Counted from the stretch's first letter, positions 31,942-43,259 are shown. The stretch: 64,000 nt of DNA from Galeopsis tetrahit (GCA_963675135.1 OY776130.1:28822001-28886000); one strand, 5' to 3'. The notes: a model not told the origin generated them from the letters alone. Program-made: numbers and translations.

Positions 31942-34479
31942 ATGAATTCATCTTCAAGTTGTCAACAATCCAATACTACAATCAATTTAACTTAATCATC
32001 AATTTCAATTCGTGCAAAAAATTATCTGCCATGAGCTTATTGTAAAGAGAATTTCATTGATGGAAGAAAAGTTGGACTTGTTTGGTATGTAACAATACTT
32101 GGAGGGGGAGGGGGAGAGGGGGGGGGAATCAATAGGATAAAAAAACATTTAGCTGGTCGAAATGGGGATATTGCTCCGTGCAGAGAAGTAACTCATGATG
32201 TACGATACCGGATGGAAGAATCATTGAAGGAGCATGATGAGAAAAGTCAAAGGGTAAAATCAGTGGGAGATGATCTTTACGATGTGGTTGAAGTTGGGGA
32301 AGAGTTGGATACACAAACTCAAAGAAAGGCTCCACTTGCAACGTCAACGGGAAAGAGAAAACGAGACGAGAAATTGGAAATTTATTTTGCTCCGAGAACC
32401 ACCCCAGGTGCACAACCTTCAATTAAAAGTGTTCTTGTAAGTAAAGAAGCTGTGCATAATGCTGATATGGTTGTTGCTAGATTTGTCTATAATGAATGCA
32501 TTCTTCTAAATGTTGTAAATTTTTCTTATTTTCAACAAATGGTCGATGCAATTGCTTCTATTGGTCATGGTTATAAGTTACCTAAATATAACCAATTGAG
32601 AGTAAACTTAATGGGGGATGCAAAAAAAAAAGTTCAATTGTTAGTTGATAATTATCGAACTGTTTGGGAAGAATTAGGTTGCACTATTATGGCTGATGGT
32701 TGGCAAGATAGATCAAATAGGCAACTTATAAATTTTATGGTTTATTGTAAGAAAGGAACAATATTTGTGAAATCAGTTGATGCTTCTGATATTGTGAAAG
32801 ATGCAAGCACGTTTTGCAATTTATTTATTGAGTTGGTTGATTGGGTTGGAGCAAAGAATATTGTTCACTTTTTGACTGACAATGGAGCTAACTATAAAGT
32901 TGTTGGTGTCTTGCTTAATGATAAGTATCCTTCTATCAAGTGGTCACCTTGTGTTGCACATTGTTTAAATTTACTACTTGGAGATATTGGCAAGATGGAG
33001 CTTGTTAGTGGCCTTGCAAAAAGGGCTTCTTCAGTGACAAAGTTTGTGTATAATCACGCATTTCTACTTGCGTGGTTGAAGAAAAGAGAGGGATGGACAT
33101 AAATTGTACGTCCTAGATCAACTCGGTTTGCTACAACATTCATTGCATTGAAGAGTATTCTTGAACATCAACATGATTTGCAAGGCTTTTTTACTAGTAG
33201 GACATTCAAGGAATCTCGATACTATAAAGATAAAAAAGAAAGTTCAGTGTTGCAGCAGTTGTTCTTGATCCAAGATTTTGGAGTGATTGTGCGATTGTAG
33301 TAGGTATTGTTGCTCTACTTATATATGTATTACGTATAATGGATACTGATCGGAGGTCTTCCATTGGTTATGTCTATGATGGGATATATCGGGCAAGGAA
33401 GGCAATAAAGGATGTATTTAGGCACAAGAAAAGGTTGTACAAGCCCTTCACGAATATAATCAAGGCAAGATGAGACAAACAACTTCGACGAGACATCCAT
33501 GCTGCAGCTTATCTTCTAAACCCTACTTTTGCATATGACAAGGAAAACATGTGCAAAAAGAAAGAAATAATGGATGGTTTTATTGAGATGGTCACAACCT
33601 TGATTAGTGACAAAAATATTCAAAGAAAGTGCATTGATGAAGTGAGTATTTTTCAAGATATGTTAGGAAGCTTTAGTCGACCACCTGCTTTGGATTCATC
33701 AAAGACTATGCAGTCCGGTATATGTTTCTACTTGACACATTTTTTAGCTTACATTTTAATTATCATTTTGACTATTTCTCTTCTATGATTATACAATATA
33801 CCTTGTTTTATTCTCTTATAGATGAATGGTGGAAATACTTTGGATGTGATGCTCCAAACTTGCAAAATTTGGCTATGAAGATCTTGAGTCAAACTTCTTC
33901 TTCCTCGGGATGTGAAAGGAATTGGAGTGTGTTTGAAAGAATTCATACAAAGAAGAGAAATAAATTAGAGCATTCAAGACTCAACGATCTTGTGTTTATC
34001 CATTACAACTTACGTTTGCAAGAAAAGTATTAATTCTTTCAAAACAATTTATTGCTATAGTTTATGCAACTTATAATTCATTCTTGCAACTTATGTTTTA
34101 CCTTTTGTCATATTAAGGCTTGATCAAAAAAGGATTTGTTATGATCCTATTGACTATGAAAGCATTGACAAAACTAACTTTTGGGTTGTGGAAGAAGAAG
34201 ATGAAAACTGCCCACATATTATAGATGTTGATGAATTGAATAACATGCTTTATGGTGATGATGACATTCCAATAATTGCTCCCGATGAAGGTATCTATTT
34301 TAGTATTTTCAATACTTGAATTCATTTAAATGATGTAATAATCTTTCTTTTTAAATCTTCTTATTTCTTTTATAGATATGGATAAAACTGAAAATGAAGT
34401 GCTTACTTTAGAAGAGATCGAGGAATGTGATGAAGAACGCATAGTGGCAAGAATGGTTGAAGGAGATGATGAGATATAA
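31942..34479 (+). pseudogene. hAT transposase (BED finger, DUF659, dimerisation domain), multiply disrupted
   Basis: A GC-rich 5' exon is spliced from a GTAAGG donor at 31552 to ATG at 31942. In-frame stops occur at 31993-31995, 32032-32034, 33100-33102 and near 33470, with a one-base frame change near 33243. A BED-type region survives as GRKVGLVWY...GGINRIKKHLAGRNGDIAPC, its CxxC lost in a G-run. The DUF659-like core is 32212-33102 (CTIMADGWQDRSNRQLINFM, FLTDNGANYKVVG, CVAHCLNLLLGDIGK). The dimerisation segment (SSSSGCERNWSVFERIHTKK) lies in the exon from 33822. Introns fit 33719-33821, 34027-34117 and 34291-34375. It ends at TAA 34477-34479. Not functional as it stands. Confidence 0.9.
32101..32128 (+). 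repeat. G-rich run inside the hAT BED-finger region
   Basis: GGAGGGGGAGGGGGAGAGGG and further G: four or more G-runs separated by single A, fitting a G-quadruplex pattern. It replaces the expected second half of the zinc finger, so it probably arose by slippage. Confidence 0.7.
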
Positions 34480-34944
34480 TTATTGTAATCAAGTTATCAA
34501 ACTTGTTTTTACATTGTTGTTTTGCTTATTTTAAATTTTTAATATTTTAATTTGTGACTTATGAAATATGAATTATGAATTGGACTATGATGAATTATGG
34601 ATTGGACTAGGACGAATGATGGAGTATTTGTTATTTTATGACTATACAATGTTTACTTAATATGATTTTTATAAGTGCATATATATATTTTTTAATGACT
34701 CATAGATAATATTGAAAAAAATACCTAAGAATTATTTTACCGGTTTGACCGTGAACCGGTGGCCTGTCCGGTTTGGTCACCGGTTCGATTATAAAAACAC
34801 TGGTTTGAGAAATTGAGGTACAAAATTGGAGTGCGGCGTCTTAAGGATGTGAAGTGATGTAATCATCAGGGGGAGTTAATACATGTTTCTTCTCATTGGA
34901 TTTTAACGAGACATAATTTTATCTAATGGACATTCAAGATGGAG

Positions 34945-35227
34945 TGTTATAAATACTATTTATTTGTATGAATGTCCATTTACTTCCTCCTTAATATCTA
35001 CTATGTGTCCTTTGATTTTTCATATACCTACATTTATAGTGCACCTCTCATTTCATCTTCTCAACCTTGTATTGAAACCTATAAATAGGGGTGCAAATGT
35101 TATAGTAATCACTTAAAGTTGAATCAAATATTTATATATTCCCTTTACATATTGTTCTCTTTCTACCTACAAAGTTATATGTTTAAATTATTTCACAACA
35201 AACTTTTTTTTGTTTATTTCTAATACA
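34945..35227 (+). repeat. E4 3' LTR (probable)
   Basis: Starts TGTTATAAATAC at 34945 after a purine-rich stretch and includes CCTATAAATAGGGG near 35079-35092. An end at 35227 (TAATACA) is suggested by the CA dinucleotide and partial inverted termini. With no partner LTR in the window, the right edge is uncertain. Confidence 0.5.
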
Positions 35228-35474
35228 ATCCAGATTAACACCTCAAATTTAGAGGTGGATCCTACCTAGTATATATCACACTAATATCCAAACAATAATT
35301 ATTATATAAATAATGTTATTACTATGATATATATATATATTTATATTTCGATACATCAGAGGCAACAATTATACTGTGATCGATAAACTGTATATTATCG
35401 ACAGACTATTGTCGATTTTTTTTTTTTTTTTTTGACAAATCAATGTCGAAAATATACACTATTATCTACATGCT

Positions 35475-36032
35475 GATTTGTCGAAAATATGTCAATTTAG
35501 GATCAATATTTGAGATTTGTAAGTTTTTTTTTTAAAGATATTGGCATGTACTGTTTGGATCGAATTGACGGTGCGGAGATGGTGGACGTGGGCAGCGGCG
35601 CGTTTTACTAAAAGGAAATATTTTAAAACCTTATTAAATTAATAAAGGGTAGGTCTCCTGTAGACTCAATTCTTATAAGGAATTGAGGTCATTTTAAAAA
35701 ATGGGTAGGGTTACTAATAAAAATAAAATACGCAAAAAACATGCAAGCTATGTGATTTGTCGAAAATATGTCAATTTAGGATCAATATTTGAGATTTGTA
35801 AGTTTTTTTTTTAAAGATATTGGCATGTACTGTTTGGATCGAATTGACGGTGCGGAGATGGTGGACGTGGGCAGCGGCGCGTTTTACTAAAAGGAAATAT
35901 TTTAAAACCTTATTAAATTAATAAAGGGTAGGTCTCCTGTAGACTCAATTCTTATAAGGAATTGAGGCCATTTTAAAAAATGGGTAGGGTTACTAATAAA
36001 AATAAAATACGCAAAAAACATGCAAGCTATGT
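35475..36032. repeat. Tandem duplication, two 279-bp units
   Basis: Units 35475-35753 and 35754-36032 line up base for base with one difference seen (T at about 35688, C at about 35967). Both contain GGTGCGGAGATGGTGGACGT and the 10-T run at the same place. No open frame of note. The near identity means the duplication is recent. Confidence 0.95.
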
Positions 36033-36189
36033 GTTGTGGCTTAAAGGGTTAGATGTAGCCTATTTCGTCTCGAGATCTAGTGTTCAATTCTCACATTTAA
36101 CATTTTTCACAAATATTTTTTTTATTTGTTGAAAATAAGGAAAAGTGTAACATGCATTTTACAATATTTTAACATGTTATTTTGCACTG

Positions 36190-36715
36190 TTAGGTTATAT
36201 GGTGTTGCAATAATAATTTCAGTTATAATGACACACACTTTTTAGTGATGTTATGTTACACCTTTTAGACATATTTTGTTGCACTTTTCAGTTGTAGTGA
36301 CTTACAATTTTCAACAATATTTTAAGTTATAGTGACTTACACTTTTTAGTAATGTTATGCTACACTTTTTAATCGTATTTTGTTGCACTTTTCAGTTGTA
36401 GTGGCTTACAATTTCCAACAATTTTTTCAGTAATAGTGACTTACACTTTTTAGTAATGTTATGCTACATCTTTTAGTCGTACTTTGTTGCACTTTTCAGT
36501 TGTAGTGACTTACAATTTCCAACAATATTTTCAGTTATAGTGACTTACACTTTTTAGTAATGTTATGCTACACATTTTAGTCGTACTTTGTTGCACTTTT
36601 CAGTTGTAGTGACTTACAATTTTCAACAATATTTTCAGTTATAGTGACTTACATCTTTTAGTAATGTTATGTTGCACTTTTTAGTTATATGAAGATGCAC
36701 TTTTCAGTGATATAT
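36190..36715. repeat. Minisatellite-like array, 104-bp period, about 4.5 units
   Basis: TGTTGCACTTTTCAGTTGTA recurs at 36277, 36381, 36485 and 36589, an exact 104-bp step. Each unit has two related halves, TTACACTTTTTAGTAATGTT and GTTGCACTTTTCAGTTGTAG. Degenerate half-units continue to about 37140. No coding potential. Confidence 0.93.
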
Positions 36716-37140
36716 AATGTTCTTCTTGTTCTCTTTCTTGTTCTTCTTGCCCTTCTCAAGGTAACCTTTTACTCTTTTCCCTCTTCCTTTTGTTTTAGAA
36801 TGTTTATGGTCCAATATCATTGTTGATGTATTCAACTCTTCAATCCTCTTAGACTTCAATGCATCAACAGGACGAGAGTAAGTCTTTCAAACATTCTTCT
36901 ATAATACCAATAGTTTCCTCATCTTCTTCACAACTCAAAGCAAGGTTATAAAACATCCTTGTAACTTTATGCGTCCATGGTAACTCACTACATTTCAAAG
37001 AACTTTCAATCCCTTTTAGTTATACTGATTATATTTTTAGTAAATATTGTATTTTTCTGTTATATCAACTTACATTTTTAGTAATATTTGTTGCACTATT
37101 TATTGAATAAAAAAATTCACTTAAAAGTTTTAATCACTAT

Positions 37141-39170
37141 AACTGAAAAGTGTAAAACATTTTCACTTAAAAATTGGATAGTGGAACTTAATATTTTATT
37201 GTGAATTATTTATTATTTTATTATATATAATTAATAAAATTATGTATTTAAGGAGTATGACAACAACCTAAATGGAGAATGTGTATATTTTAAATACGAG
37301 TTATATGTATATGTTTCACACTTCATTCCCTCCGTATTTTTTTTTCATTTTATTGTAATGTATATATAAAAGAAAGTCAATATTTTAATGAGTATGATAG
37401 TAGTTCAAGATAGTGAGTAAAAATTTTAACTTTCAGTTAAATGGTTTCAAAAAAATTATTTTGATTCCATACAAGACTTTAGCATTAATAAATTGAAGGG
37501 GTAGTGTATTTAGTTACACACATGGATGGCAAATATCCTACGGCTTTAGTTACACACAAGGGACCGTAGTCAAACAATGTGATCGTAAAATGGGCCATGG
37601 CTAATTGAATATTTCAGCTAGGTGTGCAGGAATAGTATGAATGGACCAGAGCTGCTAGAGCCCAAAATGTTTGGGCCGGGCCCAGGCTTCCTAAACAGGC
37701 TAAAATCTGATAAGAGCTGACAAGAATAAATGTAGTGGGCCTCTAGGCCCAAATGTGGAGCCTTTAGTTTCCTTACTCATATGGGACCAAATATTCTTCT
37801 GACAAAATGCATGATAGGTATTGCACCTATGCAGGTTGAGGGTTGTAAATGAATCCAATTGAAGGGAATATTGTATTATTCCATTTGATTTATGAAAATA
37901 TTTGAATGTTTATATTTGTATTTGATTATTTTTTTTAATAATAAATTTAATTCGATATTCGATTTGAATGATTATTCGATACTATTCAAATCGATTCAAG
38001 TTTTCAATTCAATTTTTTTAGAACATATTCTAAACAATATTTTTCGAGTATTCAATTTAAAATTAAGTTGTATCTGATACTATTCGATTCAATTTTTTAT
38101 GCAGAAAATATGTAAAACAATATTTTAAATAAATGAGACAATAGGGACCTACTTGAGGAAGGGGAATACGGTTCGATTCTTCTGTGCCACTTTTCGTGTT
38201 CCACCCTAATAAAACTTGCCGCCCTCAATATTATAGGACGTTGATTATTTTTTAATATGACACATGTCAATCATATCCATATAGTGGAACAAAATGTGAA
38301 ACATGAAAAGTGTAACAGGTGATTTCATTCGGATTCCGAGTTGATATTTGTTGTATTCTTTATAGATATCTTCACTTGCATATATTGGTCTTAGTTTGAT
38401 AATTTGAACAATTTAGCTGTGTTTTTTAATTCTACCTGGAAAAGACACAAGTTGTCTAGATGGTTTAGTAGACAACAACTAGAAGGGAGTGAAAAATGAT
38501 TTAAATTAGCTCTAAGCTTGACAGTTGTGTAATTGACATATCTATAATCAACGATTGAGAATCATATAATTCTAGTTGTAGAGTGTTAAAAGGCCGATTT
38601 TGAATTGAATTGTAATCAATCATAACTAATTCAATCATGTACATAATTTAATTCAATAACACATTGTCTTAATTATTAACCTGCGCTAACAAGCTAAGTC
38701 TTACACAAGTCTTTTATATAAATAAAAGAATAAAAATATTACATTACATGTATAATATTTTTAATATAGTAAACTATTTTTAAACGACATTAGAAAAGAA
38801 ATTAAAGCGAAACTTAGGGAATAATTATTAAATTTATTGCTCAACTAACTTTAGAGGTCCATAGGAATAAAATAGAAAGAATTGAAGATGATACTCCATA
38901 ATGATAGTAGTTAGTCAAAGTTGAAATTGAAGTGTTGGTCACCAAAATTCGTATCGAAATTGAATGATCATTAGGTAGGGATTTCAACATACATTTATTA
39001 TGTTGTCTTTTAGGTTATGTAATTGCAAACCATCCATTTACACAAATTCCAATTTCTCATATACGTAAATGATCGAATTTATCATGTTGGGAGTTGGGAC
39101 CGCCCCCATTATCATTACAACTCAAATAAATGTTCATTTATCTATTTTGAGACTCGCTATTTATATATAA
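37141..39170. other. Intergenic AT-rich sequence, no gene seen
   Basis: No coding region supported. GGGCC/GGCCC-rich words (37664-37760, for example TTTGGGCCGGGCCCAGGC) resemble plant promoter site II-type motifs, but no gene follows. A segment at 37920-38090 is rich in TTCGAT/ATTCGA words. Confidence 0.6.
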
Positions 39171-39632
39171 CAATGTTGCCGAAGTCGAAAGTCGATAGTC
39201 GAACAGATTGACGTTGTCTAGTGTCTAAGCCTAGGTGTTTAGTCGGCCGCCCAAATTTTTATTTATTATACTTTTTAATATTTTATCTGTAAAATTTTCA
39301 AACAATAAATAATTAAATATAAAACCCTAATTTAATAAAATCAGAAAATTGCAAAGAGGTCCTTAAAAAAAACTTGCACAAATAATGTCGAAAAATATAA
39401 AACTGCAGTTTTCACCTCTTAAACGATAGAATTTTATCAAAAAAAAAAAGTTATAAATCATGGCAAAGCCATGTGTTTTGCTCAGAGCATCGATTCTACT
39501 GAAAAAAAGTGTACTCGATCGCTCGAATCAGACTTTAACACCGGAAAGTTAAAAAAAAAAAACACAGTAAAAAATCGCTAGACGAACGGTAGACCGACGA
39601 CTAGCGCCTAAATGTCCACTTTCGCAACAGAG
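39171..39632. mobile_element. Possible non-autonomous hAT-like MITE
   Basis: The left end CAATGTTGCCGAAGTCG and the right end on the other strand CTCTGTTGCGAAAGTGG form an imperfect inverted repeat, with CTAG/GCGCC/GTCGGC-type words just inside both ends. No clear target duplication. About 460 bp, no coding region. Confidence 0.4.
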
Positions 39633-39737
39633 ATGCATGTAACAATACAAGTAACATCAACTCGAGCTTGACACAAAATATAAAAAAATGCATTAAATCA
39701 TCTTGTGCAAGTTTTTGTGAAAAAAAAAGAAATTATA

Positions 39738-40122
39738 CTCCTTCCGTGCTAAAATGATGTTTACTTTACATTTATTAGGGTTTAGGTTTTTTCCCTAAAA
39801 TGATGTACCTTTTTCATTTTTTACATGATCCAATAAAATAAATTATCTGAATTTTACTTAAATATATATACTCTTATTTATTGAAAAATTAAATAATAAT
39901 TATTTCTTAAATAAGTGTATTTTCGGATTCTTTCGAGAAACAATTGTTTAGGAACATTTTGTCGAGAGACTACTTCCCTCGCAAATTTTCTCTCTAAATT
40001 CATTGGCGAGCGTTTTTCCCTCTCTAAATTCCTCGCGATTTAGAGCGAATTTTGTAGTGTTAAAAAACTATATTTAAGGATAAAAAACTAAATAGTGGAC
40101 CAACTTTTTCGGATGAAAGGAG
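39738..40122. mobile_element. Stowaway-type MITE, 385 bp
   Basis: Bounded by TA on both sides (39736-39737, 40123-40124). Ends CTCCTTCCGTGCTAAAATG and, inverted, CTCCTTTCATCCGAAAAAG, close to the Tc1/mariner Stowaway terminus CTCCCTCCGTCC. AT-rich body, no coding region. Confidence 0.75.
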
Positions 40123-40489
40123 TATTATAGAACAACCATGCATTAACTAAGCAAAGTAAGCAGACAATGGCAAAAAATGTTAACCCTGATTTATGCAGCA
40201 TCAATCCAATATTATCTTATTTTGAATATATATCAAATAACAAACTATAATCAAATTTAGTTCACACCAATATTATACCAATAATAACACCAAGTATAAT
40301 GATATGGAGTATATTTTATGTGAAGCATTGAACCTCTTCTTTTATGGTTGAGTTTAATTAAACCTACCATTGTTGTACAAGCCTTGCATGTTTCTAGTCG
40401 GATAGACACCAATATTTTAACTAAAAGTTTGATTTTTTTTTTTTAGGAGTGAAATTAATTCATTTATTATTAATTTCTATATATAGGTA

Positions 40490-40931
40490 TTATGATTTAT
40501 TGGATACAACTTGTACAATTTATTAAATACAGCACGATCTATGGTGATCCAAGGGTGTGTTGATGTAGCAGTAGGGGAAGCTATGGGGTTTATGGAGGCT
40601 ATATCTTGGATACGTAGTCTACACCTTGACAATGTTACCATCGAGGGAGACGCAAAACGAGTAACGGATGCAATTCAATCACGCGCAACAGATGACTCGT
40701 CTTTTGGAGATTTTATTGAGAATTGTAGGAGGTTATTGGAGTCCCTCAATAATTGTTCGGTTTCTTTTGTAAAGCGTGATGCTAATTACACTTATGCACA
40801 TGCTATTGCTAGGGCTTCTCGGTCGGTGGAAAGCCCGTTTATTTGGGATGACCCCCCAGACTTTGTGGGCGGGCTCCCCCCTGAAGTTTGTCATTGCATT
40901 GAATAAAGACATTGGTTGTCGAAAAAAAAAA
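40490..40931 (+). mobile_element. 5'-truncated LINE end with RNase H fragment
   Basis: The open frame 40511-40906 encodes a plant-type RNase H tail (AVGEAMGFMEAISWIRSLHL, TIEGDAKRVTDAIQSRATDD, VSFVKRDANYTYAHAIARAS) common at the C-terminus of plant LINE ORF2. It is followed by AATAAAG and a terminal A-run (40921-40931), the expected poly(A) end of a LINE insertion. The catalytic N-terminal part is missing. A domesticated RNase H-like gene is possible but less likely given the A-tail. Confidence 0.75.
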
Positions 40932-41283
40932 ATCAAGTAACACTTATGTGCACCCCTTCCACTTGCAATTAACATTGTTCAATAAAAATTATATACTATC
41001 ACGGTTGTTGGAATTCGTTAATATATACTCCATTATATTTAAAATATATTCATTTTAGATCAGTGCTCATAAATTTAGAGTACTACCTTCTCAATAAATG
41101 TTTGTCTCTTCCATTAAAATTCCATTAAAAGAATACAATTGTCTAAGTAAAATATTCTAATGATTTCAATGGTAAATTTGAAGGAAAAAAATGTAAATTT
41201 ATTTTGAAAAATGCAAAACGTCAATTTGCAAATAAAATGAAAGATCAAAACTTCACTTATTAAGAACAAGATAGAATAATGTT

Positions 41284-41340
41284 AATGAGAACCACGATAC
41301 TAAATACGAATAAATCCGTAATCCCTAGCTTAGGCTAGCA
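41284..41340 (-). repeat. Extra LTR-end fragment beside the small LTR element
   Basis: TGAGAACCACGATACTAAATACG... repeats the first 55 or so bases of the LTR that starts at 41367, then diverges after GGCTAGCA. It is the stub of an older copy, or was made during insertion. Confidence 0.8.
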
Positions 41341-41366
41341 AATAATCAAATAATGTTAAGTGAAAC

Positions 41367-41750
41367 TGATGAGAACCACGATACTAAATACGAATAAATC
41401 TGTAATCCCTAGCTCAAGCTAGCAAGAAATGGGGATGCAAACTATTTTGCAAAATTAATTCTATTATTATTATTTTTTTTCCATATGGTACTTTCACACT
41501 CATATATATAGAGAGATTCAATATCTCCGCAAAATATGCATATATCCTAACAAACTAACTATTTAATAATAACTTATAATTAATATTCAATAATATCTTC
41601 TAATATCTAACTAATCAAAATATATTCTAAACTAATGCATAATTTATTCTGGGCCTCGACTTCACCTTGGCCTGTTAAATTTATTGGACCGCCCTTCAAC
41701 CCGACTCTCGACTGTACGTAATTTTGAGCCCACGAACCGCATTCACATCA
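41367..41750 (-). repeat. 3' LTR of the small LTR element
   Basis: TGATGAGAACCACGATAC to CCGCATTCACATCA. Partner of 42874-43259. Contains a TATATATA stretch at about 41503-41512. Confidence 0.9.
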
Positions 41751-41837
41751 TTCTCATCTCCTTCACGAACATCCTTGTCCTCAAGGATGAATTTAGAATT
41801 ATCGGAGTCCGATTCACCGACGTTGATCAAGAAAATA

Positions 41838-42040
41838 TGTTTGATCTTATCTGGTTCAATCGAAAATGCTTTTCTGCAATGTTCTTCGGCAAATTTAAAG
41901 TCTTTGTGTTGCATGTAAACCAATGTTAAATTTTCCAACAATCTCGAACAGTTTTTCTCAACCATGATCTGAACCTTCTTCCATTGAGATCTTGCCAATT
42001 TAGTTCTTTTTTCAGAAAGTGTTATTTCTTCATATCTACG
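41838..42040 (-). pseudogene. Captured TPR-protein fragment (SDI1/MS5-like)
   Basis: Within a 127-codon minus-strand frame (41696-42079), about 60 residues read EKRTKLARSQWKKVQ, SRLLENLTLVYMQHKDFKFA and EEHCRKAFSIEPDKIK. Plant SULFUR DEFICIENCY INDUCED / MALE STERILITY 5 proteins have TKTARSHGKKFQV followed by a TPR with SRLLGNLAWAYMQ and RKA..IEPD.NK; the match is from memory of that family. Codons after it (GESDSDNSKFILEDKD) do not fit the family and run into the LTR, so this is a host fragment fused to element sequence. Whether it is expressed is unknown. Confidence 0.6.
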
Positions 42041-42447
42041 TCCGTACCATGATTGGTGTATGAGGGCCCGAATACTCAATGATGGAACTTTCGATCAGAG
42101 TCGTCCTGTGAAGTTCGTGAGGCATAAGTCCAAGTCCTCTGTCTTTAGTTTTGACTTAAAGTCAGCTACGGACAGATGACCACTAATTAGAATTAAAAAT
42201 ATCTTTGAGGAGCTCTTTGGAAAAGCGTTAACCCAGCTCGTTGTGGAATGTACCTTACCTTAGGTGGCGACACCTTTCGGGCTTTACCGCCCTTGGTATC
42301 CGCAGGTTGTTTCCTTCGCGTCTGGACAGCCCTTACATTAGGCTACTACCTATCATGGAGCCTTTTCTTCCCACCATGTTATGGTGTGGATGGCCGCCTG
42401 TTTAGCAGGGTTCGATTATTGCAGTCAATTTCATCTCCATCATCAAC

Positions 42448-42591
42448 TAAAATATCAACAAACTCATCGAAAATTGGTGGTACATCATAACTACAATTTT
42501 CATCAAAATATTCATCGTAAATTGGTGGTACATCATAACCACAATTTTCATCAAAAGTTTCATCGAAAATTGGTGGTCCATCATAACCACA
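42448..42591 (-). repeat. Three tandem 48-bp coding repeats in the small LTR element
   Basis: The minus-strand frame (42379-42639) encodes three 16-residue units: CGYDGPPIFDETFDEN, CGYDVPPIYDEYFDEN, CSYDVPPIFDEFVDI. Acidic and aromatic-rich; no function recognised. The reading frame is kept across all units. Confidence 0.85.
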
Positions 42592-42873
42592 ATCTGTTCT
42601 AATTTTTCTTCTCCCGTCCTCCTTGAGCGTCCGGTTCACCCTTTCGTTAGAGCTTGTACCGAAGGTGCGGTGTTCTTCAAATGACGAACTTGACTTGATT
42701 CTTGATTATTTCTTGTGTAACAATTTCGACATCATTCGTTTCATCTTGGCATCGATACTTTTGAATTTTGTTTCAATTTGATGAAATCTTGTCTCTAGTA
42801 ACTCAATACGTTCCCGATGAGTTCCTACCATGACAATCGTGATTCTCGAATACTCTCAATGAAGGCACCAATT

Positions 42874-43259
42874 TGATGAGAACCACAATACTAAATACGA
42901 ATAAATCCGTAATCCCTAGCTCAGGCTAGCAAGAAACGGGGATGCAAACTATTTTGCAAAATTAATTCTATTATTTTCTTCTTTTTTTTCCCATATAGTA
43001 CTTTCACACTCATATATATAGAGATTCAATATCTCCGCAAAATACGCATATATCCTAACAAACTAACTATTTAATAATAACTTATAATTAATATTCAATA
43101 ATATCTTCTAATATCTAACTAATCAAAATATATTCTAAACTAATGCATAATTTATTCTGGGCCTCGACTTCACCTTGGCCTGTTAAATTTATTGGACCGC
43201 CCTTCAATCCGACTCTCGACTGTACGTAATTTTGAGCCCACGAGCCCGCATTCACATCA
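42874..43259 (-). repeat. 5' LTR of the small LTR element
   Basis: Matches 41367-41750 with about ten substitutions and a few short indels. Its inner edge abuts the leader that precedes a gag-like start at 42832. Confidence 0.9.

Larger units (their letters stand above)
31121..34802 (+). mobile_element. hAT transposon, 3,682 bp, with exact 8-bp target duplication
   Basis: Flanked by GTTTGAGA at 31113-31120 and 34803-34810. The termini are imperfect inverted repeats: CAATGTTTTCAAAACCGGAC at the left, and the right end on the other strand reads CAGTGTTTTTATAATCGAAC. Subterminal ends are dense in ACCGGT/CCGGTT words on both sides. The body encodes a broken plant hAT transposase with canonical introns. 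It lies in E4 and is therefore younger than E4. Confidence 0.95.
30491..34853 (+). pseudogene. E4 RNase H, split by the hAT element
   Basis: LLYLASNTRPDISFAVNLLA, ADADYLSD, SWRSVKQTLVATSSNHAEI and YEDNDACVAQLTEEFIKGDR are RNase H motifs in mixed frames up to 31112. The C-terminal codons are cut at STFE by the hAT insertion and resume at 34811 (KLRYKIGVRRLKDVK, TGA at 34851-34853), which confirms the insertion point independently of the target duplication. Confidence 0.85.
27435..35227 (+). mobile_element. E4: degenerate copia element, interrupted by a hAT insertion
   Basis: Plus strand. The 5' LTR and most of gag are missing, cut by the CACTA end at 27434. What remains: a gag-end exon (27435-27502), a 200-bp intron (27503-27702) with GT...AG, protease, integrase, RT, RNase H, then a TATA-bearing LTR (34945-35227). 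Many stops, shifts and homopolymer runs (G at 29031-29040, A at 30444-30462) show it is dead. The hAT element at 31121-34802 sits inside the last codons of RNase H, and the copia frame rejoins across it. Confidence 0.85.
41367..43259 (-). mobile_element. Small LTR retrotransposon derivative (1,893 bp) carrying a host TPR gene fragment
   Basis: LTRs 41367-41750 and 42874-43259 (384 and 386 bp, roughly 3% different by eye) with TGATG...CATCA ends and exact target duplication GAAAC (41362-41366, 43260-43264). The 5' side is on the right: next to the right LTR the minus strand reads TTGGTGCCTTCATTGAGAG and then a short gag-start-like frame (MVGTHRERIELLETRFHQIE). The rest of gag and pol is missing. 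The internal part holds three 48-bp repeats and a TPR-like fragment. Ty3/gypsy origin is inferred from the leader and gag style. Confidence 0.85.
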
